Source: Candidatus Fermentithermobacillaceae bacterium (GTDB lineage Bacteria > Bacillota > Sulfobacillia > Fermentithermobacillales > Fermentithermobacillaceae). From it: a stretch of 54,882 nucleotides of DNA. The position numbers and the translations under genes are program-made. The stretch is taken from the NCBI GenBank assembly GCA_012841375.1, contig DUUV01000078.1, forward strand, positions 1-54,882. Reading direction: 5' to 3'. The notes under the pieces are model-generated. The model saw nothing but the letters and a program-made list of their open reading frames with translations, made no database searches and had not been told where the DNA came from. Each line of letters starts with the position of its first letter. Positions within the stretch are counted from its first letter, which is position 1. This document shows positions 19,433-26,677 of this stretch, piece by piece.

Positions 19433-19518
19433 ACCCGCCGTCTGGCGTACACCCGGTGGTCGAGATCCGCCGGGACTCCGGCCAGTCAAACCGGATCGGT
19501 GTACGTGAGGCGGCGGGT
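19433..19518. repeat. Long imperfect dyad between convergent kbl and the HD-GYP gene
   Basis: The 20-base arms 19433-19452 and 19499-19518 are complementary at 17 of 20 positions (ACCCGCCG...CGTACAC against GTGTACG...CGGCGGGT). Inside the loop are further CCGG-rich half-sites (CCGGT...ACCGG). There is no T-run, so this is not a standard intrinsic terminator, although its place between convergent genes suits a bidirectional transcription barrier or a REP/MITE-like element. Confidence 0.6.
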
Positions 19519-19560
19519 CACCTTTCCCAATGAGGGTTCAGCCTGCCTCCAGGGAGGGAG

Positions 19561-20697
19561 TCATGAGGACGGGGTTTCTCCCTGTCCGGACGTCTCCGCG
19601 ATATCGCCCATATCAGATATGAGCCTGCGGGTTTCAGGAGGATAGTCGTCCAGGATCATGTTGATCGTCATCTCGGGGCGTTCGTAAAGAGCAATGTCAG
19701 TCGCCCGGTGTATGCCGGGGCCGCTGACTATGCGGACCACGGGCCTGTGATTCGCCCGCGGGTCCTGTTTTACCACAACTCCGACGTATCCGCCCCACAG
19801 CGACAAGATGGTGCCGGTGGGATACAGCGCGACCCGCTTGAACATGGCCTCAACCATGTCTCCGTCAAACAAAGTCCCCCGCTTCTCCATAAGGAACGCC
19901 TGTACCGCTTCAGGCAGGACCGCACGGCGCTGGGGCCTGTCGGCCGTCATAGCCTCGTACACGTCGGCCACCGCAACCATCCGCCCGAAGTCGGTGATGC
20001 TGTCGCCTTTGACCTGCCTGGGGTATCCCGAACCGTCCAGCCTCTCGTGATGGTCCAGCGCCGAATGGGCGATGACCGGCCCGATGTTGTAGCACTGCTG
20101 GAGCAGTTCGAAGCCTTTCATCGAATGGGTCTTCACCAGGTCGTACTCTTCGTCGGTCAAGAGCGCCGGCTTGTTTATGATGTGCTTGGGGATAAGCACT
20201 TTGCCTACGTCGTGAAGCAGAGCGCCCAGCCCGAGGTCTTTGAGCTGGGAGACGGACCAACCCAGGACTCCGGCGGCCGACAGACTGAGCACGCATACGT
20301 TGATGCTGTGGGTGTATGTCTCCTCATCAAAGGCGCAAAGGGAGTAGAGGCCGATGGTGGCCTTGGGGTTATCCCTTAGGTCTGCGATTATGGCATCGAT
20401 AGCGTCCTTGATCGGTCGCACGTCTCCGGGAGTGCCGCGCACGATATTTTTCATCACCGTGTCCATCACGGATATCGTCATCTGGCGGGTCTCTTCCTGA
20501 ATGGACTCGTCGATCTCCATGTCGTCGGTCAGGCTGTCTTCCAGCGCGACCCGCGTATAGCCCCGTCTGCGAAGGACATCTATGAGCACGGGGGTGAGCT
20601 TCATTCCTCTGGCAAGCATGAGGCGTCCGCCGTCGCCGTGAACCGGCATGGCAAGGCTTTCGCCTGCTAACTTGTCATGTAGTGCAACGACCCTCAT
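19561..20697 (-). CDS. HD-GYP domain cyclic-di-GMP phosphodiesterase
   Basis: Predicted to hydrolyse c-di-GMP. The HD dyad is at residues 162-163 (LLHDVGKVLIPK). The GYP signature HHERLDGSGYP is complete, as is FGRMVAVADVYEAMT. Both are diagnostic of active HD-GYP proteins. The N-terminal ~110 residues begin with a segment often found before HD-GYP domains (LARGMKLTPVLIDVLRRRGY) and carry no recognisable receiver or PAS domain. No membrane helix is visible. The ATG has GAGGAG upstream. The gene is transcribed divergently from the MFS gene; a perfect 19-base palindrome lies between them. Confidence 0.92.
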   Translation of the reverse strand: MRVVALHDKLAGESLAMPVHGDGGRLMLARGMKLTPVLIDVLRRRGYTRVALEDSLTDDMEIDESIQEETRQMTISVMDTVMKNIVRGTPGDVRPIKDAIDAIIADLRDNPKATIGLYSLCAFDEETYTHSINVCVLSLSAAGVLGWSVSQLKDLGLGALLHDVGKVLIPKHIINKPALLTDEEYDLVKTHSMKGFELLQQCYNIGPVIAHSALDHHERLDGSGYPRQVKGDSITDFGRMVAVADVYEAMTADRPQRRAVLPEAVQAFLMEKRGTLFDGDMVEAMFKRVALYPTGTILSLWGGYVGVVVKQDPRANHRPVVRIVSGPGIHRATDIALYERPEMTINMILDDYPPETRRLISDMGDIAETSGQGETPSS

Positions 20698-20780
20698 TTG
20701 CTCTCCTCTTTTCTTCAGCGCGAAGGTCGCAGCGCTCTCCTGTGTATCGGCTGCGATTGCCCAGTAAGGTTATCGAAACG

Positions 20781-20799
20781 GTCTCAATACTGTTGAGAC
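20781..20799. promoter_or_regulatory. Perfect palindrome, candidate operator between divergent genes
   Basis: GTCTCAA-TACTG-TTGAGAC is a perfect seven-base inverted repeat with a five-base spacer. It lies 84 bases upstream of the HD-GYP start and 62 bases upstream of the MFS start. Size and symmetry fit a dimeric repressor site. No regulator gene is adjacent, so the cognate protein is unknown. Confidence 0.45.
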
Positions 20800-20860
20800 G
20801 CCTACGTGAAAGGAAGCTTCGAGAGGGGTAGGAGCTCTCGGTGTCGTAATCTTTTATGTC

Positions 20861-22105
20861 ATGAGATTTCAGCGTAATGCCAGTTTATATCTTCAATCGG
20901 TCTCCATGGGAGCCCTCGCCAGGGGCGCGTTCGGCGTGATACAGGGCCTCTACATACTGTCGCTGGGCTTCAGCGAAACGGTTCTGGGAACGATCCTCTC
21001 GGCCCGGATGCTGTCGGCGGCCATCTTCTCGCTGCCGGCCGGGATGTTCTCGGATAGAAGGGGCCGCAGGCCGGTGCTTGTAACGGCCGGTTTCCTTACC
21101 ACCATCGGCTACTTGGGGATGGCGATCGCTTCTTCCTCGGGGTTGATGATACTCTTCTCGTGCATTTTGGGTTGCGCCGAGGCCTGCCAGGTGACATCGG
21201 GGGCGCCGCTCCTGGCCGAATCGAGCACTTCCGAGGATAGAGGGCGGCTTTTCGGCGTGAACTTCTCGTTGTCCATGGGAGTCAACATGGTAGGGAGCCT
21301 CTTGGGTGGGTTTCTTCCGCGACAGCTCCGGTCGTTGGGGATGGTCAGGTCGTACAGGCTTTCGCTGGCTCTGTTCTCCCTCGTCACCCTTCTGGGCGTC
21401 ACTCCGACCCTGAAGATGAAGGAGGAGAAGAAGTCAAGAGCCGGCGCAGCTGAGCTCATAGGCGGGGCGGGAGATGAGATACGACAACTTGTCCAGACCG
21501 CTTCCAGCCGGGCAGTATGGAACCTACTGTTCTACAATGTCCTCATTGGGTTTGGGGCAGGGATGGTGATCCCGTATTTCAACGTGTTCCTGACCAGGAA
21601 ATTGGGTGTCGAGTCTGACTTGGTGGGCCTCATACTGTCTCTCAGCCAGGGCGCCACCGCCGTCGCGGGTCTCATCGCTCCTATCCTGGCCAGGAGATAC
21701 GGTACGGTTGCCACGGTGGTTGGCACTCAATTGGCTTCCATCCCGTTCCTGCTCCTCATCGCCTTGCCGCCCAACGTATACTTGGTCTCATTTGCCCTGT
21801 TCATGCGCTCGGCCCTCATGAATATGTCCAACCCGGTGGCCTCAGGCTTTTCCATGGAGATCGTAGACGCGGAGAAGAGGGGCAAGATGTCGAGCCTCAT
21901 GCGCATAGCCGACAACGTGACCAGGTCGGCCAGCGCCGTCGTGGCCGGGTACGTCATGGCCAACTGGAGCTACGAAGTGCCTTACTTCTTTACCGCCATC
22001 CTCTATGTACTGGCGAGCGTCATATACTGGCGCGCATTTCGGCACTGGAATCGTGAGGACCGTGTCTCTTCCAGGCGAGCCGCGGATGCCGCCGGCGCCC
22101 AGTAG
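20861..22105 (+). CDS. Major facilitator superfamily transporter
   Basis: A 414-residue, strongly hydrophobic protein with the MFS motif A GMFSDRRGRRPVLV between the second and third helices and a charged central loop (KMKEEKKSRAGAAE) separating two halves of about six helices. A second motif-A-like segment (GLIAPILARRYG) occurs in the C-terminal half. The substrate is not identifiable; multidrug or sugar exporters look similar. No SD lies close to the ATG; the nearest GGAG is about 27 bases away, so initiation may be weak. The gene ends just before an independent promoter. Confidence 0.88.
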   Translation: MRFQRNASLYLQSVSMGALARGAFGVIQGLYILSLGFSETVLGTILSARMLSAAIFSLPAGMFSDRRGRRPVLVTAGFLTTIGYLGMAIASSSGLMILFSCILGCAEACQVTSGAPLLAESSTSEDRGRLFGVNFSLSMGVNMVGSLLGGFLPRQLRSLGMVRSYRLSLALFSLVTLLGVTPTLKMKEEKKSRAGAAELIGGAGDEIRQLVQTASSRAVWNLLFYNVLIGFGAGMVIPYFNVFLTRKLGVESDLVGLILSLSQGATAVAGLIAPILARRYGTVATVVGTQLASIPFLLLIALPPNVYLVSFALFMRSALMNMSNPVASGFSMEIVDAEKRGKMSSLMRIADNVTRSASAVVAGYVMANWSYEVPYFFTAILYVLASVIYWRAFRHWNREDRVSSRRAADAAGAQ

Positions 22106-22138
22106 GCTTGGAAATATCTGCCTGATGGCGTGCCCGCC

Positions 22139-22168
22139 TTGACATTCCCTGGAAGGTCAGGATATGAT
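22139..22168 (+). promoter_or_regulatory. Strong sigma-A promoter for the riboswitch operon
   Basis: TTGACA (22139-22144) matches the -35 consensus exactly. After 18 bases comes TATGAT (22163-22168), five-sixths of the -10 consensus. Transcription would start near 22175, just ahead of the riboswitch, giving a leader of about 385 bases before the first start codon. Confidence 0.75.
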
Positions 22169-22189
22169 AAGACATACGTTTAGCAGTGG

Positions 22190-22330
22190 GTAGTACGCCT
22201 GATCGCTGAATCTCCTGGATTTGGAGAGCGGGGGACCCAATCGTTCAGGGGCTAATCGCAAAGCGTAGGGCCAAACCTTTTCGGCCCGAGCCCGTCAGCT
22301 AACCTCGTAAGCGTGGAGAAGGAAGACGGC
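22190..22330 (+). ncRNA. c-di-AMP riboswitch (ydaO/yuaA type)
   Basis: The conserved blocks of the ydaO/yuaA aptamer appear in order. These are ATCGCTGAATC (from 22202), GGGGGACCCAAT (22230 onward), CAGGGGCTAATC, a GGGCC/GGCCC hairpin (22268-22286), then the hallmark GCCCGTCAGCTAACC (from 22290) followed by TCGTAAGCGT and GAAGGAAG. This class binds cyclic di-AMP and usually turns expression off when c-di-AMP is high. Regulated genes are often concerned with potassium, osmolytes or cell wall. Here it heads a Ddl-like ligase, opine dehydrogenase and B12-protein operon. A covariance-model search with the ydaO family would confirm the exact ends. Confidence 0.93.
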
Positions 22331-22558
22331 TACGTTCGGCGGCTATTCCCGCCCCCTCGTCTTCCCCCAAGGCAGTAACTGCGTGCCATTTGGTGTGTCC
22401 GGGATCTTTTGCTGATCTCCGTGAGTCTCTGCGCGGGGTCACTCTATGCCTGCAGCCGGAGACGCGCAGAGGCACGGTATCCGCTTGTCCAAACAGTGAA
22501 GCTCAGGCGACAGCATACCTTGAACCCACTGCCTCGAGTTTTCAAGGAGGAGAGGCCC
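22331..22558 (+). other. Long leader between riboswitch and first gene
   Basis: 228 bases without a convincing gene. They contain several possible expression-platform stems: GGAAGACG (22321-22328) pairing with CGTCTTCC (22358-22365), a GGCA/TGCC hairpin followed by ATTT (about 22371-22391), and an eight-base CTCTGCGC/GCGCAGAG stem (22427-22434 with 22464-22471). None has a long T-run, so control by a weak terminator, Rho, or translation is all possible. The frame of the next gene is open from 22409, but the good SD is at 22543-22549. Confidence 0.5.
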
Positions 22559-23533
22559 ATGCGTGTATGCGTCATAACGGCGCCCACCGGTGATTGTCCG
22601 CTCAACCGGTACGATCCTCACGCCCGTGAACAGACGAGCCGGACAAGGGACGCGGTAGTGAAGAGCCTTAAGGAGCTAAGCTATGAGGTGAGCGTCATCG
22701 AGGCAGGGCCGTCCATGCTCTTGGACATAGAGAGCACGAAACCGGAGGTACTGGTGAATCTCGCTACGGGGTATCGCTCAAAAAGAGACCAGGCGAACGT
22801 AGCGGCGATGTTGGAACTAACTGACATCCCTTTCACCGGCCCGACGGCTCACGGTCACATCGTCGGACTGCACAAGCATTTGGCCAAGATGGTCATGAAT
22901 ACCGTGGGCGTACCGACGCCACCGTTCCGGGTGGCTTTTGGCGAAGGAGACCTAAATGACGGTCTGACTCAGGGACTCAAGTTTCCAGTCATCGTGAAAC
23001 CCGCGGCCGAGGGTTCCAGCGTAGGCATCACGACTGACAGTGTGGTTGCTGATCACTCGGGAGCGCTCCGGGTAGCATCCGAAGTGCTAAGGGACTTTGG
23101 GCCACCGGTCCTTGTGGAGGAGTTCATCTCCGGTCGGGAATTCACGGTCGCTCTTTTGGGGTACCCCAGGCTCAAGGCCTTGCCTGTTGAGGAAATCATT
23201 TTCAAAGAGGGTACCATGTACACCTACGGAGTCAAGGCGCGTGACAACGTCACCGTCCGGTGCCCGGCCGACATCCCCGGAGATCTGGCGGCTTCTCTGC
23301 AGGCTATGGCCGTGAGAGCGGCCTCGGCAGTAGGGTGCAGAGACGCGGCGAGAGTGGATATCCGCCTTACCGGTGACGGGGTCCCCTATGTGCTTGAGGT
23401 CAACACCCTACCGGGCATGATGCCCGATTACAGTGAGTTTCCACGCATCGCGGCGGAGGTCGGCATTTCGTACACGGAGATCGTGAAGACCCTTGTCGAT
23501 GGAGCGATCAAGAGAGCGGCGGGAGACGATTGA
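22559..23533 (+). CDS. D-alanine-D-alanine ligase-like ATP-grasp ligase
   Basis: ATP-grasp carboxylate-amine ligase of 324 residues with the Ddl arrangement: FTGPTAHGHIVGLHKHLAK, the ATP-binding PVIVKPAAEGSSVG, VEEFISGREFTVALLG, and the C-terminal DIRLTGDGVPYVLEVNTLPG metal-binding stretch. The Ddl omega-loop region YGVKARDNVTVRCPAD is recognisable. The usual substrate loop after LPGM reads MPDYSEFP instead of the typical T.xSxxP, and the N-terminal region is divergent, so the product may not be D-Ala-D-Ala. The start is ATG 22559 (AAGGAGG nine bases upstream) rather than the open frame to 22409. First gene under the c-di-AMP riboswitch. It makes an ATP-dependent peptide-like bond; the substrate is unknown. 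Confidence 0.85.
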   Translation: MRVCVITAPTGDCPLNRYDPHAREQTSRTRDAVVKSLKELSYEVSVIEAGPSMLLDIESTKPEVLVNLATGYRSKRDQANVAAMLELTDIPFTGPTAHGHIVGLHKHLAKMVMNTVGVPTPPFRVAFGEGDLNDGLTQGLKFPVIVKPAAEGSSVGITTDSVVADHSGALRVASEVLRDFGPPVLVEEFISGREFTVALLGYPRLKALPVEEIIFKEGTMYTYGVKARDNVTVRCPADIPGDLAASLQAMAVRAASAVGCRDAARVDIRLTGDGVPYVLEVNTLPGMMPDYSEFPRIAAEVGISYTEIVKTLVDGAIKRAAGDD

Positions 23534-23632
23534 CCCGAGACCCGACAGGCGCCGGTGGATTTCCACAAACATTTGCGGTGAGACCCAGGGATTTTATTGA
23601 GCCCAAGAAGACAAGAGAAAGGGGGCAGTCAA

Positions 23633-24757
23633 ATGGCAGAAGAGCTGCACATTGACACCGGTCTGGACAAAGCGGACTTCACCATCATAGGAGCAGGCAA
23701 CGGAGGCACGGCAATGGCCGGATATCTGGCCATGCGTGGATATGTCGTCAACCTGTGGAACCGGTCGGCGAAGCCGATTCATGACATAGAGACATGCGGT
23801 GGCATATTCCTCGAAGGGGAGATCAGAGGAGCCGCCATCCCGAACAAAGTGACAACGGACATAGGAGACGCTGTGGCAGGCGCATCCGTGATAATGGTGA
23901 CGGTACCTGCTTTCGGCCATGAGACCGTAGCGCGCCTCATGGCGCCCCATCTGAGCGATGGACAGATTGTCGTGCTGAATCCCGGCAGGACCGGAGGAGC
24001 CCTTGCCTTCCGTGCCACCCTTTGGAGGGAAGGGTGCACATCCTCGGTAACCGTAGCCGAGGCAAACACCTTTGTATATGCAAGCAGGACTGTGGGAGCC
24101 GCCCGTTCACATGTCTTCGGCATCAAGAAGACGGTGAGCGTAGCCGCTCTTCCTGCCACGAGGACCATTGACGTGGTGAGGGCTTTGAGGCCGGCGTTCC
24201 CTCAATTTGTGCCGGTTGAGAACGTCATGGTCACCAGCCTCGACAATATGGGCGCCGTGTTCCATCCTGTGCCGGCTCTCTTGAACGCCGCCAGGATCGA
24301 CGCGTCGGTCCCGTTTGAGCATTACACAGACGGTATCACGCCAAGGGTGGCATCGGTACTCGAGGCTCTCGACGCCGAGAGAGTAAGTATAGCAGGCGCT
24401 CTGGATGTGCCTGTCAGGTCGGCTCTGGACTGGCTGCGTGAGACGTACGGCATTCGAGCCGACAATCTGTACGACGCCATCCAGGCCAACAAGGCTTACC
24501 ACGGTATATCGGCTCCTACTTCGCTCAATTGCCGTTATATCACCGAGGACGTGCCCTACAGCCTCGTTCCCATGCTCTCATTGGCCCAGGTGGCCGGCGT
24601 CAAGACGCCTGCTATCCGGGCAGCCGTGAACTTGGCGTCGGCCCTTACGGGCGAAGACTATATAGCCGAAGGCCGCAATGCCGCGAGCATGGGGATAACC
24701 GGCATGGCCGGCTCGGAGCTGACCGAACACGTGGTTCAGGAGGTGTGGCAGGGATGA
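23633..24757 (+). CDS. NAD(P)-dependent octopine/nopaline dehydrogenase family protein
   Basis: A 374-residue two-domain dehydrogenase. The N-terminal Rossmann fold begins with TIIGAGNGGTAMAGYLAMRG (about residues 17-36). The C-terminal opine-dehydrogenase helical domain has SLDNMGAVFHPVPALLNAARID with the conserved HP and N, then RYITEDVPYSLVPM, which matches the family pattern. Opine dehydrogenases reductively join an amino group to a 2-oxo acid; some members act on other metabolites, so the substrate is open. The start at 23633 has AAAGGGGG upstream and beats the open frame to 23597. The TGA stop overlaps the next ATG (ATGA), showing tight coupling to the B12-type gene. Confidence 0.85.
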   Translation: MAEELHIDTGLDKADFTIIGAGNGGTAMAGYLAMRGYVVNLWNRSAKPIHDIETCGGIFLEGEIRGAAIPNKVTTDIGDAVAGASVIMVTVPAFGHETVARLMAPHLSDGQIVVLNPGRTGGALAFRATLWREGCTSSVTVAEANTFVYASRTVGAARSHVFGIKKTVSVAALPATRTIDVVRALRPAFPQFVPVENVMVTSLDNMGAVFHPVPALLNAARIDASVPFEHYTDGITPRVASVLEALDAERVSIAGALDVPVRSALDWLRETYGIRADNLYDAIQANKAYHGISAPTSLNCRYITEDVPYSLVPMLSLAQVAGVKTPAIRAAVNLASALTGEDYIAEGRNAASMGITGMAGSELTEHVVQEVWQG

Positions 24758-26511
24758 GTACAAAGGCCGGGACTCGTACGGGCAAGGGTTTCGAGGCGAA
24801 GAGAGGCAAGAGCATCCTGGGCGCATCCATGGGTGATTGCGTGCATGTGGCAGGAGTGCTCAACTTCTTGAGGCTGGCAGAGAGTCAAGGGTACTCGACC
24901 GAATTCGCCGGAACCGCCGTGTCACCGGAAGAGCTCGCCGCGCTGGCGAAGAGAAAGAGACCGGATTACCTGGCAGTGGGGTACCGGCTGGACCCTGAGG
25001 GCGCCAGGCACCTCATAAGGAGACTGAAGTCCGCCCTCAGTGCAAAGGACGCGGCTCCGCTGCTCCTCTTTGGGGGGACGCCTCCGGTGGCGGAGGTGGC
25101 CAAGGAAGAGGGAGGTTTCGACGCCGTCTTTTCCGGGAAGGAAGACATCGACGAGATCATCGCTTACCTGAGAGGAAAGCCTGTCTTGCGGGACATCCCC
25201 AGGTATCCTGACACCCTAGGCCAGCGGATTCAGTGGAAGGAGCCGTACCCGATTCTGAGGCACCACTTCGGGCTTCCTTCTGTGGAGAGAACGGCCGAAG
25301 GTATCAGGCAGATCGCTGAGGCGGGCGTCTTGGACGTGATCTCTCTGGGGCCCGATCAGAACGCCCAGGAGAGGTTCTTCCACCCTGAGGAGATGGACCA
25401 CGATCAGGACGGAGCCGGCGGGACGGCGATACGGTCTAGAGAAGACTTTGAGAAGCTGTACGCGGCCTCCCGGACGGGCAACCATCCTCTAATGAGGTGC
25501 TACAGCGGGACGCGCAACGTCATCCGTTTCGCTCGCCTCTTGGCGGAGACGATCAAGAATGCGTGGGCTGCCATCCCTCTTACCTGGTACAACGTTCTGG
25601 ACGGGCGGGGTCCAAGATCCGTCGTCCGGTCGATAGCCGAAGGTCAAGAGGCCATGGCTTGGCACGCCTCAAAGGGGATCCCCGTAGAGGTCAACGAGTC
25701 TCACCATTGGAGCTTGAGAGACGCTCCCGATGTGGTGGCGGTAGCGGCTGCCTACCTGGCTGCATACAACGCCAAGAAGGCCGGGGTCGGCGAATACGTG
25801 GCCCAGTTCATGTTCAACACCCCTCCCGGCACCAGCCCTGCTATGGACCTGGGCAAGATGCTGGCCAAGGCCGGACTCATAGACTCCCTTGCCGGAGAAG
25901 ACTTCAGGGTGTACCGCCAGGTAAGAGCCGGATTGGCCAGTTTCCCCATCGACCTTGACCAGGCCAAGGGGCACCTGGCCCTTTCTACGACCGTGTCCAT
26001 GGCGCTCAGGCCCCACATTCTACACGTCGTGGGCTACTGTGAGGCCGACCACATTGCCGGCCCGGCAGAGGTCATCGAGAGTTGCCGGATCGCCAGGGGT
26101 GCTATCCGCTCCTGTCTGCAAGGTATGCCTGATATGGCCCAAGACGATTCCGTTGTGGCCAGGCGGGACGTTTTGATGAGGGATGCCCGGGTCCTCCTGG
26201 ATGGAATCGCCGAGGTTCACCGTCTTTTGCTGTCAGGAGTGATCCCCGTCGATAGGAGGGCCGGCTATCTGGAGGTCGGACCGGATCCTTTCACTGACCC
26301 GGTCACCTTGGCTACCGCCATCGGACTGGGGCTCTTGGACGCTCCCCATCTGAAGGGCAATCCCAGCGCCTGCGGAGAAGTCGTGACGGCCATAGTGGAC
26401 GGCGCCTGTGTGGCAGTGGACCCCGTAACGCGGAATCCTGTTCCCGAAGACGTGCGCGTCGAAAGGATACTTGATGTGTTCAAGAAGAGACGGGCAGTGG
26501 AGGCCAGGTGA
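24754..26511 (+). CDS. Cobalamin-binding-like domain fused to a mutase-like TIM barrel
   Basis: 585 residues. Residues 20-150 look like a B12-binding Rossmann domain: the region GDCVHVAG (28-34) keeps the HxxG of DxHxxG with the aspartate one position earlier than usual, followed by FLRLAESQGY and a FGGTPP loop near 115. The remainder resembles the barrel of glutamate-mutase-type enzymes (SLGPDQNAQERFFHPEEM, CYSGTRNVIRFARLLAE, PVEVNESHHWSLRD, FMFNTPPGTSPAMDLGKMLAKAG, VVGYCEADHIAGP). A carbon-skeleton rearrangement or a related radical reaction is a reasonable guess, but I cannot name the substrate. The ATG overlaps the preceding stop and has AGGAGG upstream. An upstream in-frame extension to 24529 lies wholly inside the dehydrogenase gene and is rejected. 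Last gene of the riboswitch operon. Confidence 0.65.
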   Translation: MSTKAGTRTGKGFEAKRGKSILGASMGDCVHVAGVLNFLRLAESQGYSTEFAGTAVSPEELAALAKRKRPDYLAVGYRLDPEGARHLIRRLKSALSAKDAAPLLLFGGTPPVAEVAKEEGGFDAVFSGKEDIDEIIAYLRGKPVLRDIPRYPDTLGQRIQWKEPYPILRHHFGLPSVERTAEGIRQIAEAGVLDVISLGPDQNAQERFFHPEEMDHDQDGAGGTAIRSREDFEKLYAASRTGNHPLMRCYSGTRNVIRFARLLAETIKNAWAAIPLTWYNVLDGRGPRSVVRSIAEGQEAMAWHASKGIPVEVNESHHWSLRDAPDVVAVAAAYLAAYNAKKAGVGEYVAQFMFNTPPGTSPAMDLGKMLAKAGLIDSLAGEDFRVYRQVRAGLASFPIDLDQAKGHLALSTTVSMALRPHILHVVGYCEADHIAGPAEVIESCRIARGAIRSCLQGMPDMAQDDSVVARRDVLMRDARVLLDGIAEVHRLLLSGVIPVDRRAGYLEVGPDPFTDPVTLATAIGLGLLDAPHLKGNPSACGEVVTAIVDGACVAVDPVTRNPVPEDVRVERILDVFKKRRAVEAR

Positions 26512-26600
26512 CCCGGTACAGGGTACCGCAGGCCAAGGCGAGCGCCGGAGTAGTAACCGGGACGCAAGGCACTCCCGCTCCTGGTCCGGATTGAGAAGAG

Positions 26601-26640
26601 AGAACAGGCAACCTGGACCGGGTTGCCTGCTCTTTTCGTT
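26601..26640 (+). terminator. Rho-independent terminator of the riboswitch operon
   Basis: A CAGGCAACC/GGTTGCCTG stem (26605-26613 with 26621-26629) is extended by AGA/TCT and followed by TTTTCGTTGTT. It lies 90 bases after the stop of the B12-type gene and before the convergent S9 peptidase, so it closes the operon that starts at 22175. Confidence 0.85.
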
Positions 26641-26677
26641 GTTAAGGGAGAGAAGTCTCCGCCTGCTTTCCTTAGAC

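Noticed and set aside
22409-22558. Upstream extension of the Ddl-like ligase
   Set aside because: The extra 50 residues fall in the riboswitch leader, are not Ddl-like, and the strong SD sits before 22559.
24529-24753. Upstream extension of the B12-type protein
   Set aside because: It lies wholly within the dehydrogenase gene; the ATG at 24754 has an SD and an ATGA overlap.
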